A DNA stretch of 64,000 bases from UBA8199 sp035358715. Its GTDB lineage: Bacteria > Verrucomicrobiota > Verrucomicrobiia > Limisphaerales > UBA8199. Positions 43,946 through 52,814 of the stretch are shown here, piece by piece. Position 1 is the first letter of the stretch, and each line of letters opens with the position of its first letter. The DNA lies in contig DAOPPX010000004.1 in assembly GCA_035358715.1 (NCBI GenBank), positions 1 to 64,000 on the forward strand, read 5' to 3'. The notes beneath the pieces were generated by a model, which was given only the letters and a program-made list of their open reading frames with translations, did no database searches and was not told where the DNA came from. Made by a program: the position numbers and the translations under genes.

Positions 43946-45295
43946 ATGACTTGCGACAAACGCGCCTTCTCTGTTTCCGACGAGTTGCGGGCCGGCGGCA
44001 GCCGGCACCGATTGCTTCCACTCCTGGCCCTGGGGCTGCTGGCGTTGGGCGGGCCAGCGGCGCGGGCTGACTGGCCGGAGTTTCGCGGGCCGCGGGGCGA
44101 CGGCCATGCCGGGGCTCCGGGCGGCACTAAAGCCGTCGGGCTGCCGCTGACTTGGAGCGAAACGAACAACGTCAAATGGAAGACGGCGATTCCCCATCGC
44201 GGGTGGGCCACCCCGGTGGTGATGGGCGGGCAGGTCTGGCTGACCACGGCGACCGTCGAAGGCAACGACTTCTTCGCCATCGGCCTGGACGCGGAGACTG
44301 GCGCGATCCGCTTCAACGAGAAGGTCTTTCACAGCGATAACCCGGAGCCGCTCGGCAATGGCGCCTCGATGAACTGCTATGCGACGCCTTCGCCGGTGAT
44401 CGAGCCGGGCCGGGTCTATGTCCACTTCGGCAGCTTTGGCACGGCCTGTCTCGACACGCGCACCGGCAAGACGCTGTGGAAGCGAGACGACCTGCCGTGC
44501 CGGCATTACCGCGGCCCCGCTTCGTCGCCGGTCGCCTTCGAGAATCTGCTCATCCTGACGTTCGACGGTGCGGACCTGCAATACCATGTCGCGCTCGACA
44601 AGCAGACCGGCAAGACGGTGTGGAAGACGGCGCGCTCGGTGGCCTGGAACGACGAAAACGAGCCGGGCCAGATGGCGCGCGAGGGGGACCACCGCAAGGC
44701 GCACGGCACGCCGTTGATTATCACCGTGGCGGGCAAGCCTCTGATGCTCAGCGCGGGCGCCAAGGCCGCCTATGGCTACGACCCGCGGACCGGGCGCGAA
44801 CTATGGAAGGTCCGCTACAACGACTTCTCCACCGCTCCCCGCCCGCTCTTCGACCGGGGGTTGGCCTTCTTCGTCACGGGTCTCCGCGCCAAGGAGCTCT
44901 GGGCTGTGAAGACCGACGGTCAGGGCGACGTGACCGATACCGGCGTCGCTTGGAAGTTCACCAAGAACGTCGGCATCTACGCCTCGCCCCTCCTCGTGGA
45001 CGGCCTGATCTACACCGCCGCAGCCGAGAACTACCTCACCTGTGTCGAAGCTGCCACCGGCCAACTCGTCTGGTCCGAGCGCGTCCCCGGCAAATACGCC
45101 GCCTCACCCATCTACGCCGATGGCCGGCTCTACCTGTTCAACCAGCAAGGCACCACCACCGTCATCAAGCCCGGCCGCATCTTCGAGGTCTTGGCCACCA
45201 ACTCGCTGGCTGATGGGTTTATGGCGTCGCCGGCCGTGTCCGGCAAGGCGTTTTACCTCAGAACCAAGACGCACCTCTACCGGGTTGAATTGTAG
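43946..45295 (+). CDS. Exported PQQ-like beta-propeller protein
   Basis: A 449-residue exported beta-propeller of the PQQ-repeat type. The signal ends near GGPAARADWPEFRGP, and ADWPEFRGPRGDG is typical of the PVC group. Blades contain ETGAIRFNEKVF, TRTGKTLWKRDD, KQTGKTVWKTARSV, PRTGRELWKVRYN and AATGQLVWSERVPGK. It has no dehydrogenase active-site pair that I can see, so a structural or outer-membrane-type role is more likely. ATG 43946 gives a compact signal; an upstream ATG adds unconserved sequence. Confidence 0.85.
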   Translation: MTCDKRAFSVSDELRAGGSRHRLLPLLALGLLALGGPAARADWPEFRGPRGDGHAGAPGGTKAVGLPLTWSETNNVKWKTAIPHRGWATPVVMGGQVWLTTATVEGNDFFAIGLDAETGAIRFNEKVFHSDNPEPLGNGASMNCYATPSPVIEPGRVYVHFGSFGTACLDTRTGKTLWKRDDLPCRHYRGPASSPVAFENLLILTFDGADLQYHVALDKQTGKTVWKTARSVAWNDENEPGQMAREGDHRKAHGTPLIITVAGKPLMLSAGAKAAYGYDPRTGRELWKVRYNDFSTAPRPLFDRGLAFFVTGLRAKELWAVKTDGQGDVTDTGVAWKFTKNVGIYASPLLVDGLIYTAAAENYLTCVEAATGQLVWSERVPGKYAASPIYADGRLYLFNQQGTTTVIKPGRIFEVLATNSLADGFMASPAVSGKAFYLRTKTHLYRVEL

Positions 45296-45354
45296 GCCGC
45301 AGTCGGCTCGCCATGCGGCGCGGGTCGGCGATGGGGAGTGCTACAGCGGCCGGC

Positions 45355-46749
45355 TCACGCCAGCCAGGGCTCCCGTCGCGCGCGGGCGAGCAGGCGATTC
45401 GCCTCCGCATCGTCCGGGAAGATTTCGCGCGCCGGGTCCCAGCGCAGGCTGCGCCCGAGCTGATATGACAGGGCCACCAGGTGTCCCAGCGAAGCCGAGC
45501 GATGGCCGATCTCCTCATGGGAACTCGGCTGGCCGGCCGAACGAATGCACTCGAACCAGTTCGCGTGGTGATTGTTCGCGCCGATGTTCACCTGGCGGGT
45601 TTTCAGGCCCGCCTCGCGCAGGACCTCTTCCGGGCCGCCCTCCACTGGCCCGCTGCCGGACATGGAGGTGATCCAGCCGCGCTCGCCGACAAACACGCCG
45701 CCGAACAGCCCCTCGAGCCGCGCCCCGGCGGGAACCGCGTGGTAGAGTTGCTTCACTTGCCCCCAATGCTCCACGTGATGCAGCAGCACGCCGTTGGCGT
45801 AGCGGCAGGTGAGAGTGGGAAACTGTCCGCTCGACGGGTGTAGAATCTCCACCGGGCCGCTCGTCTCCATGCCGATGGCGTATTGGATCACATCCGCCGC
45901 GTGCGAATGGTAGTTCGTGATTGCGGCCGCGCCGAAGGCGTCGCAGAACGTCCAGGGCACCACGCCGGGGATCGGGTTGCGGTGGTAAGCCGCGTTGTAG
46001 AAATGCCACGGCGCGGGGCCGACCCACAAATCCCAGTCGAGTCCCTCGGGGGTGGGCTCGGACGGTAGCGCCGGATCGAGCGGTATGTAAGACTCACCCA
46101 GTGTGGGGACGGTGAGTTTCATCCAGGGGGTGAAGACGGACTTCACCTTGCCCAGTCCGCCCTCGCGCACGAATCTGCACACCTGGCGGATGCTGGGAAT
46201 CGAGCGGTATTGGGTGCCGGTCTGAAAAACGCGCGCGTAGCGGCGGGTAGTGTCCACCATCTCGCGCCCTTCGCGGATGGTGAGCGAAACGGGCTTCTCG
46301 CAATAGACGTGCTTGCCCGCCTGCGCGGCGTGAATGGCCTGCAGCGCGTGCCAATGGTCCGGCGTTGCGATGACCACTCCGTCAATGTCCGGTCGCGCCA
46401 GCAGTTCCCGGTAGTCGTTGAGGGCCGCGCAGCCTCGGAACGAGCCGGCCGAGCGCCGGGCGGCGCAGATTTCGTCCACCCGCTGCGCGCCGCCCTCCCG
46501 CCGGGCGCGGTCCACATCGCACACAGCGAGCAGTTGGGTCTGCGGATGTCCGGCCAGGATGCGCAGATGCCCGCTGCCCATCGCGCCGAGGCCGATCAGC
46601 CCGACATTGAGCCGCTCGCTGGGCGCGGCCACGCCGTTTTGGCCCCTGACAGAGGCTGGAATAATCCAGGGCACCGTCAGGAGCGACGCAGCGCCTGCGC
46701 GCGCCAGGAAGGCGCGGCGCGTCAAACCCGGTTGGTGAGGTGTTGGCAT
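45355..46749 (-). CDS. Tat-exported Gfo/Idh/MocA family oxidoreductase 2
   Basis: A 464-residue paralogue of the type seen at 4740. The Tat signal is LTRRAFLARAGAASLLTV (residues 9-26), the Rossmann motif LNVGLIGLGAMGSGHLRIL, and the catalytic EKP motif is intact as VYCEKPVSLT. YANGVLLHHVEHWG and HANWFECIRSAGQPSSHEEI are typical of the exported subgroup. Its gene lies 7 bp after the ThuA-TIM-barrel gene on the same strand, so the two are co-transcribed and probably act on the same sugar derivative. Confidence 0.9.
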   Translation of the reverse strand: MPTPHQPGLTRRAFLARAGAASLLTVPWIIPASVRGQNGVAAPSERLNVGLIGLGAMGSGHLRILAGHPQTQLLAVCDVDRARREGGAQRVDEICAARRSAGSFRGCAALNDYRELLARPDIDGVVIATPDHWHALQAIHAAQAGKHVYCEKPVSLTIREGREMVDTTRRYARVFQTGTQYRSIPSIRQVCRFVREGGLGKVKSVFTPWMKLTVPTLGESYIPLDPALPSEPTPEGLDWDLWVGPAPWHFYNAAYHRNPIPGVVPWTFCDAFGAAAITNYHSHAADVIQYAIGMETSGPVEILHPSSGQFPTLTCRYANGVLLHHVEHWGQVKQLYHAVPAGARLEGLFGGVFVGERGWITSMSGSGPVEGGPEEVLREAGLKTRQVNIGANNHHANWFECIRSAGQPSSHEEIGHRSASLGHLVALSYQLGRSLRWDPAREIFPDDAEANRLLARARREPWLA

Positions 46750-46756
46750 AGGGTGA

Positions 46757-48541
46757 CTATCCTCCGTGGGCCAGGTCCAGGCTGACCCGGTTGAAGAACG
46801 CGATGCACTTGGCGATGTCCGGCATGGATTCGAGCCAGTTGTAGGAATACTCCAGCCCGAACATCGTGGGCCGGATGCCCAGCCGGTGAATCTCCTTGAG
46901 CAACGCCGCGGTATTCCCGGCGCCGGTGCCCCACGGCACGTCGTGGCCGTCTGCGCCGCGCGCGTTCAGATCGTGCACCTGGAGCGTCAGCAGGCGGTCC
47001 TTCAGTTGCCGCACACCCGCGATGGGATCAATGCCGGCCCGCATCCAGTAGCCAAGATCAGCACAGGCGCCGAGGCGTTTGCTCCGGCCCTCGCACGCCT
47101 TCAAGATGCCCGCCGGGCTCCAATAGACGGGAGAAGCCTGCGGATCGTGGTTGTGCAAAGCCACTTTGATGTCGTAGGCGTCGCAGAACTTCTCGATCGT
47201 GCCGAGCGCCTCGGGCTTCGGCTCGGACATGAACGTCTCGATGCCGATCCGGCGGCCGAACTCGAACACCTTCCGGCAGCCGGCTTCGTCTCCCGGAATG
47301 TCCTGGATGTAGTAGGTGAGCAGGCGCACGCCCGCAGCGTCCAGCTTGAGCCGGATTTGCCGCAGCTCATCATCGGAAAGCCCCGGCTCGAAGTTCTTCG
47401 CGACACCGCCGCCCACCTTCTGGAAGCTCAGCCCGCCCATGAAAGGCACGCCCAGCGCAGCGGTCTTCTCAATCGCCTCGAAGAGCGAGAACTTGTGGAA
47501 CGTGTAGGCCTCGATGCCAAGCCGCCAGCCGAGCTTCTCCTGCGCGCGGATGGCCGGCGTCAGCATCGCGCTGGGGATGGTTGGCGCCGGAAGATCGCCG
47601 AGGATGAACTGGGCCGCGGCCAGGTAGAACGGCAGCAGCTTCGGGTCGCGGAACACGCCCGGGTGATGAGCGATGGTGCAGTAGAACGTCCGTCCGCGGC
47701 CGTAATTGCGCACCCACGCCAGCGCGAAGTCGTTGTCGGCTCGCTCCGGCGGACGGCCCTGGAGGTCGGTCTTGTCGGTGTCAATGCTCATCAGCACGCG
47801 GACGCGCCGGCGCGAGTAGGGATCATGCACGCGGAAGAACTCGTCCCGGTAGTCGAAGCCCCGGCCGCCGAATCCCTGGTTGAGCGGATGCTCCGGATCA
47901 TCGAGCTTGATGAAGACATGCTCGTCGTTCGCCCGGTGATTCGCCCCCCGCCCGCCGATCATCAAGCCAAACTCGGGCCAATCCTCGACTGCCCCCGGCC
48001 ATTGGGTGAAGGCGACCGAGGTCCCATGCACCCCCATCATGCCCCCGCCGGCATATACAAACCCGACGAGGCTTTGCCGCAGCGCCGCGTCGGTGAAGAG
48101 GTTGCCGACGCAGTTGTTGAAGAAGACGCCGTCGAACTGGCGCAGGCTTTCGGGCCGGAACACCTCCGGGTCACGGCTCACCACCGTCTCGAAGGCCCCG
48201 GTCTTTCGTCCCATCAACTCGAACGCAAGATTCGCCGTTGGGATGGAGCCGTGCCCGCCGTAGTTCACGTTCCGGTCAAAGATGAGCAGTCTGCGTGGCT
48301 TGAGCGGCCGCGCCGGGGCGCGCGCCGGCAGGGCCGATTCGATCAGGCCACGCTCGCTGCCGGCATCTGGTGCCGCCGCCGCCCGGAGGACAGCGGGGCC
48401 GCAGCCGAGCGCGAGCGCATGGGTGGCGGCGCGTGCGAGAAAGGCGCGGCGCGTCAACTTGCACGCGGCATGGTCTGGGAGGGTGGCAACAGGACTGTCG
48501 TTTGGGCACGTATGCGGCATCGTCGCGAGGATTGTGCGCAT
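46757..48541 (-). CDS. Tat-exported fusion of ThuA domain and sugar isomerase/epimerase TIM barrel
   Basis: A 594-residue two-domain protein. The Tat signal LTRRAFLARAATHALAL is near residue 29. Residues about 80-300 form a ThuA (trehalose-utilisation, glutamine-amidotransferase-like) domain: FDGVFFNNCVGNLF, GGMMGVHGTSVAF, YGRGRTFYCTIAHHPGVF. Residues about 330-594 are a xylose-isomerase-like TIM barrel: LGWRLGIEAYTFHKFSLFEA, VALHNHDPQ, GACADLGYWMRAGIDP and LQVHDLNARG. Both domains usually occur as separate genes near Gfo/Idh oxidoreductases. Here they are fused and the Gfo/Idh gene follows. The start could instead be 48520. Confidence 0.85.
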   Translation of the reverse strand: MRTILATMPHTCPNDSPVATLPDHAACKLTRRAFLARAATHALALGCGPAVLRAAAAPDAGSERGLIESALPARAPARPLKPRRLLIFDRNVNYGGHGSIPTANLAFELMGRKTGAFETVVSRDPEVFRPESLRQFDGVFFNNCVGNLFTDAALRQSLVGFVYAGGGMMGVHGTSVAFTQWPGAVEDWPEFGLMIGGRGANHRANDEHVFIKLDDPEHPLNQGFGGRGFDYRDEFFRVHDPYSRRRVRVLMSIDTDKTDLQGRPPERADNDFALAWVRNYGRGRTFYCTIAHHPGVFRDPKLLPFYLAAAQFILGDLPAPTIPSAMLTPAIRAQEKLGWRLGIEAYTFHKFSLFEAIEKTAALGVPFMGGLSFQKVGGGVAKNFEPGLSDDELRQIRLKLDAAGVRLLTYYIQDIPGDEAGCRKVFEFGRRIGIETFMSEPKPEALGTIEKFCDAYDIKVALHNHDPQASPVYWSPAGILKACEGRSKRLGACADLGYWMRAGIDPIAGVRQLKDRLLTLQVHDLNARGADGHDVPWGTGAGNTAALLKEIHRLGIRPTMFGLEYSYNWLESMPDIAKCIAFFNRVSLDLAHGG

Positions 48542-48893
48542 GAGCCGCCCCGGGTCAAGCCCAAGGCGCAGAATCGTCTCGGCGCAGGCAACCCGGGGGC
48601 CAGGTCAGGGGGCCGGCCCTTCCGTCAAATCCTTGTCTTGCTGGCCAGTGCCTTGTGTCCCGAATTGGGACAATCGTGCAGGCGTGGGGCCGCCGTTTCA
48701 CGCTGCCAATGCGTGTCCGTCGTCTTGGGCCGGTAATTGGCGCATAAACTGCGGTCGAAAGGACGAATCTGCATGCCGTCCAGGCTTGTTGCCGGACGGG
48801 GAAGGCGAGCGGCAAACTTGGGCCACTAGCCTTGCTCGGGGTTCCGTTGATTCCCGAGGCGGAAGCCCTGGCCAGGAACTAACTGTAATTACT
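48542..48893. other. Divergent intergenic region, no gene
   Basis: This 352-bp gap must hold promoters for the ThuA fusion and the response regulator. I see GTCCCGAATTGGGAC (48657-48671), a five-base-arm inverted repeat that could be an operator. No confident promoter was found. Confidence 0.35.
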
Positions 48894-49580
48894 ATGGCTC
48901 ATGCCAAACAGAATCAGGTCAAGGACAACCGGAAACGGGTTCTCCTGGTGGACGACCACGCCGTTGTCCGCTTCGGCATCGCGCAGCTTGTGAACCAGCA
49001 GAGCGACCTCGTCGTTTGCGGAGAAGAGGAAGACGCCGCGAATGCGCTGAGTGCCATTGACCGGCTCAAGCCCGACCTTGTAATCGCGGACATTTCCCTC
49101 AAAGACAGCAGCGGCCTGGAGTTGATGCGCAACATCAGGGCACAATACTCCGGGCTGCCGGTGCTGGTCGTCAGCGCGCACGATGAGTCTATCTATGCTG
49201 AGATTGCGTTTCGCGCGGGCGCGCTTGGCTACCTGATGAAGTCCGACGCGCTGGAGAAAGTCCTGACCGCCATTCGCCGCGTGCTGAGCGGCAACGTATA
49301 TGTGAGCGACACGCTCGCTGCCAGGTTGCTGCAGCAGCAAGTCCGCGGAGCGAAGAACATCCAGGAGTCGCCCGTGGAAGGGCTGAGCGACCGGGAACTC
49401 GAGGTCTTTCAGCTTATCGGCCAATGGAAGAAGACCAAGGAAATCGCGCGGGCGCTGCATCTGAGCATCAAGACTATCGAGTATTACCGCGAGCAGATTA
49501 AGCAAAAGCTTGACGTGAAGGGCGCATCGGAACTCACCCAATACGCCACCGCCTGGGTGCAGCGCGAAAACCCGACCTGA
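48894..49580 (+). CDS. NarL/FixJ-type response regulator
   Basis: A 228-residue two-component transcription regulator. The receiver domain has the acidic pair Asp20-Asp21 in VLLVDDHAVVRFG, phospho-acceptor Asp66 in VIADISLKDSSG, the switch Ser in VLVVSAHDE and Lys in YLMKSDALE. The C-terminal LuxR-type helix-turn-helix starts LSDRELEVFQLIG and contains TKEIARALHLSIKTIEYYRE. No histidine kinase is adjacent, so it is an orphan here. ATG 48894 lies at the base of a gene-free region of 352 bp. Confidence 0.93.
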   Translation: MAHAKQNQVKDNRKRVLLVDDHAVVRFGIAQLVNQQSDLVVCGEEEDAANALSAIDRLKPDLVIADISLKDSSGLELMRNIRAQYSGLPVLVVSAHDESIYAEIAFRAGALGYLMKSDALEKVLTAIRRVLSGNVYVSDTLAARLLQQQVRGAKNIQESPVEGLSDRELEVFQLIGQWKKTKEIARALHLSIKTIEYYREQIKQKLDVKGASELTQYATAWVQRENPT

Positions 49581-49742
49581 GTCCCGGGTCGCCTGCTGTC
49601 CTGCCTTGATCCGCCGTCGGTTCGGCGCTCGGTTTGCACGTTCCGGCCTGCCTGCCTGTGGCCTGGGCCGCGCCGGCCTGTCGTCCAACGCGCGCCCTTG
49701 ACTTTGGCCCGCGGACTTTGGAAGTTGGATTAAAGACGCACA

Positions 49743-49982
49743 ATGATGCCTTTGTACGAATACGAAGTCTGCGAGGGAGGTTGCGTGGTGTGTGGCGGCA
49801 AGTTCACACTGCGGCGGCCGCTGTCCGCCGCGCCCTTGACCCAATGCCCGGCATGCAAGAAGCCGGTCCGCCGCGTTTGGTCCACCTTCAATTCGCCGAA
49901 GAAGGTCTCGATTTCAGACGCGAAGAAGGCCGGTTTCACCGTGCTGAAGCGCGTCAACAAGGGCGAATACGAGCGCCAATAA
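49743..49982 (+). CDS. FmdB-family zinc-ribbon protein
   Basis: A 79-residue small protein with two CxxC knuckles (Cys14/Cys17 and Cys35/Cys38), preceded by MPLYEYEVCEG. The pattern resembles the FmdB/CxxC_CxxC_SSSS regulatory-protein family. The first Cys pair is preceded by an extra Cys10. The typical C-terminal SSS tail is absent; the protein ends ...VNKGEYERQ. Role unknown. Confidence 0.75.
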   Translation: MMPLYEYEVCEGGCVVCGGKFTLRRPLSAAPLTQCPACKKPVRRVWSTFNSPKKVSISDAKKAGFTVLKRVNKGEYERQ

Positions 49983-50104
49983 CCTCCCGTCCCGCCCGAA
50001 ACCGGCGCGTCCGCCCGAGAGGGGGAAGCGGATTTACATTCCCGCTGCCCAATTCTATATTGCGCGTGAAGCCGGCCGGGAATTTCAGGCCGAGCGGCAA
50101 GCTT

Positions 50105-50467
50105 ATGCTGGTGCATGTGTTAAAGTCGAAGATCCACCGCGCGCAGGTGACTGCGGGCGACGTGAACTATGAAGGCAGCCTGGGCATCGCCCGGGACCTG
50201 ATGGACAAAGCGGGGCTGGTGCCTTACGAGAGAATCCTCTGCGGCAACATGGCCAATGGCGAGCGGTTCGAGACCTACGCCATTGCCGCCGAGCCCGGCT
50301 CTGGCCAGATCGTCCTCAACGGCGCCACCGCCCGGCTCGGCAAACCAGGCGACCGGCTCACGATTCTGAGCTTCACCGAGTTGGAAGCTGCGGAGGCCAA
50401 ATCCTGGAAACCCCGTGTTATCGTGCTTGGGGAGGAGAATAAGATCGTGAGCGAGCGCGGCCTCTGA
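50105..50467 (+). CDS. panD: Aspartate 1-decarboxylase
   Basis: A 120-residue pyruvoyl enzyme making beta-alanine for pantothenate and CoA. The proenzyme self-cleaves between Gly24 and Ser25 in NYEGSLGI, exactly at the conserved position. Other family residues are SKIHRAQVT at the start, NGERFETYAI, LNGATARLGKPGDRLTILSF and RVIVLGEENKI. The family's usual length is 115-130. It is the last gene before the hydrogenase operon. Confidence 0.96.
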   Translation: MLVHVLKSKIHRAQVTAGDVNYEGSLGIARDLMDKAGLVPYERILCGNMANGERFETYAIAAEPGSGQIVLNGATARLGKPGDRLTILSFTELEAAEAKSWKPRVIVLGEENKIVSERGL

Positions 50468-50786
50468 TCCCGGCGACCAGTCATCCCGTGATCCCGCAGC
50501 TTTAACCAACGCGATGGCCCATCCTGAGACCGGGCAGCCCTCGCGGGTGGCAACCGGCCCCCTGCCAGGTCCGCGCGACAAGGGGCTGCCGAGCCTGCTT
50601 CGCCCGAAAAAAGGCTTTTCTATTTGCCACTGGCGGGGTATGTAGGATGTTGTACTAGCGCATGTGGCAATGAAATTGAAGAGGCAATCCGAATGCGGTC
50701 AGGGGCTCCGGCTGTCCGGAAGTGGAGACGCTAAGGGACGCCGGCTGGCCAGGTAGTGAAAGGCCCGCCCTGACTGATTAGCACAC
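50468..50786. promoter_or_regulatory. Upstream region of the hydrogenase operon
   Basis: No gene is present in this 319-bp gap. TGGCAATGAAATTGAAG (50665-50681) has the spacing of a sigma-54 promoter (TGGCA-N6-TTGC), but the nearly invariant GC at -12 is GA, so it is a weak candidate. An A/T-flanked GGC hairpin (GAAAAAAGGCTTTTC, about 50606-50620) could be the panD terminator. The start codon at 50787 has no strong ribosome site. Confidence 0.3.
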
Positions 50787-52814
50787 ATGGCGCACAAACT
50801 AACCACATGCACCTTCTGCGGGGTGGGGTGCGGGGTTTACCTCGAAGCGGTCGGCAACCAGATTGTGGGAGCCTATCCCAGCATGTCGCATCCGGCCAAC
50901 GAGGGGCGGATTTGCCTGCGCGGCTGGCATGTGCATGAGGTGGCGAGCTCGCCCGACCGGCTGAAACGCCCGCTGCTCAAGAAGGGCGGCCAGTTTCAGG
51001 AAGTGTCGTGGGAGGAGGCGCTCGGGTTCATCGCCGGCCGCATGAAGGAGATTCGCGCTCGGCACGGCGCGGAGGCATTCGCCTTCCTCAACTCGCCGCG
51101 CTGCTCCAACGAGGAAGCTTACCTGTTGCAGAAACTGGCCCGGGCGGTCGTCGGTACCAACAACGTGGATCACGGCACCGGGGTTTACTGCAATAACTCC
51201 ATCAATGTGCTGCTCGACATGCTGGGCGTGCCGGCCACAACCAACTCGATTGGGGAGCTGGCTCGCAGCGAAGTGATCGTCGTGGACGGCGTGGACCTGG
51301 CGCGCCAACTGCCGACCATCGGCGGAGTGGTCATCCGGGCCAAACTGGCCGGGGCGAAGCTCGTGGTCATTGACAGCCGGCGCCACCGGGTGGCGGAGAG
51401 CGCGGACCTCTTCCTGCAACTCAAGCCCGGCACCGAGCCCACCCTCTACGGGGCAATGGCGAAGGTGATCGTGGATCACGGGCTGATGAACCAGCCATTC
51501 ATCAAGGCCCATTGCCGCGGCTACGAGCAGTTTCTGGCGCGGGTGCGCGACTATGATTTGCTGGCGTCGGCAGAGGCCTGCGGGGTGGCCGCGGAACTGA
51601 TCGAGGCAGCGGCCCTGGCCTATGCCCGTGCCCACTCGGCTGCCATTCTGTATTCGACAGGCATTGAAGCCCTCGACGCCGAACCGGTGCAGGCCATCGT
51701 GAACCTGGCCCTCCTGGCGGGCCAAATCGGACGGGAAGGCGCCGGCATCTTCGCGCTGACTGAGCACAACAACCTGCAAGGGGTCTGCGACATGGGCATG
51801 TTGCCCGACCGGTTGCCCGGCTATCGCAACGTCGGCAGCGAGGCCGCCCGCGCGGAATTGGGGAAGGTCTGGCAAGCCGAACTGCCGGCCGCGCCCGGCC
51901 TTGCCTCGCGCTCCATTTTCAGCGACCGCGGCGCCGGCCGTGTCCGCGCGGTCTGGCTCTGCCGCTATGACCCGGTCAGCTCCGCGTTCTTCGGGGATGC
52001 CGCCAACGCGCTCGATCAGTGCGAGCTGGTCGTGGCGCAGCACCTGTTCCTGACCGAGACCGCCCGCCATGCCCACGTGGTATTGCCGACCACCGCCTTT
52101 GGAGAGGAGCGTGTGACTTTCACCAACACCGAGCGCCGGATCCAGCTCGCCGAGCAGATTATCGAACCGTTGCCCGGCACGACGCCTGCCTGGCAGCAGT
52201 TGACCCGGGTGGCGCGAGACCTGGGAGCCGATTGGCGCTACGAGTCGGCAGCCGACGTGATGGACGAGATTGGCAGGGTGGTCCCGTTCTACAGCGGCGC
52301 CAACTACCCCAACCTGGCGGCTGAATACGGCCGGCAATGGCCTTGCAGCAAGGACCGGCCGCTCGGCACGCGCTACCTCTTTGCGGAAGGCCTGCCGGAG
52401 CAGGGGTTCAAGTTCGCCCCCATCGCCAGGCGCCCGCAAGCGGCCGTCGCTTCGGCGGAGTATCCCCTCACGCTGGTTTTCGGCCACTCGCTCTACTACT
52501 GGAACCAGAGCGTGCTAATCAAACACAGCGAGACCCTGAAGCGCGAATACCGCATCCTGCTGCTCGATTACCCGGAAGGCTTTGTCGAAATGAACCCTGC
52601 CGACGCCAAGCAGGCCGGCATCCGCGACGGGGAGAAAGTCCGGTTGTCGGCGGCCGGCGGTTCGGCGGTCATCAACGCCCGGGTCACCCCCGAGGTGCGC
52701 AGCGGGACGGTCTATGTGCCGTATTTTGTGCGCCAGGTGCAGCAGCAGGTTTGCGGCTCGGCGGAGAGCGGCGTCCAGCTCATCCCGGCGCGCGTGGCGA
52801 AGGAGCTCGCATGA
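50787..52814 (+). CDS. Molybdopterin oxidoreductase (formate-dehydrogenase-like alpha subunit), atypical active site
   Basis: A 675-residue catalytic-type subunit of the Mo/W-bis-MGD family, closest to FdhF. The N-terminal [4Fe-4S] motif has Cys8, Cys11, Cys15 and Cys43. QGVCDMGMLPDRLPGY and HVVLPTTAFGEERVTF fit bis-MGD binding. In FdhF, GTNNVDCCARVUHGPS carries the catalytic Sec; here the gapless counterpart is GTNNVDHGTGVYCNNS, giving Tyr134 at the Sec/Cys position, Cys135 in place of His and Gly in place of the Arg. The conserved Lys after the fourth cluster Cys is Arg45. Formate oxidation by the standard mechanism is therefore doubtful. It overlaps the next gene by ATGA. No TGA occurs at the site, so it is not selenocysteine. 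Confidence 0.9.
   Translation: MAHKLTTCTFCGVGCGVYLEAVGNQIVGAYPSMSHPANEGRICLRGWHVHEVASSPDRLKRPLLKKGGQFQEVSWEEALGFIAGRMKEIRARHGAEAFAFLNSPRCSNEEAYLLQKLARAVVGTNNVDHGTGVYCNNSINVLLDMLGVPATTNSIGELARSEVIVVDGVDLARQLPTIGGVVIRAKLAGAKLVVIDSRRHRVAESADLFLQLKPGTEPTLYGAMAKVIVDHGLMNQPFIKAHCRGYEQFLARVRDYDLLASAEACGVAAELIEAAALAYARAHSAAILYSTGIEALDAEPVQAIVNLALLAGQIGREGAGIFALTEHNNLQGVCDMGMLPDRLPGYRNVGSEAARAELGKVWQAELPAAPGLASRSIFSDRGAGRVRAVWLCRYDPVSSAFFGDAANALDQCELVVAQHLFLTETARHAHVVLPTTAFGEERVTFTNTERRIQLAEQIIEPLPGTTPAWQQLTRVARDLGADWRYESAADVMDEIGRVVPFYSGANYPNLAAEYGRQWPCSKDRPLGTRYLFAEGLPEQGFKFAPIARRPQAAVASAEYPLTLVFGHSLYYWNQSVLIKHSETLKREYRILLLDYPEGFVEMNPADAKQAGIRDGEKVRLSAAGGSAVINARVTPEVRSGTVYVPYFVRQVQQQVCGSAESGVQLIPARVAKELA

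Noticed and set aside
50665..50681. Sigma-54 promoter for the hydrogenase operon
   Set aside because: Spacing fits but the -12 GC dinucleotide is GA, which normally abolishes sigma-54 promoter function. It is kept only as a weak note in the upstream-region entry.
51186..51188. Selenocysteine at the molybdopterin active site
   Set aside because: The codon is TAC (Tyr), not TGA, and no in-frame TGA exists near the active-site loop.
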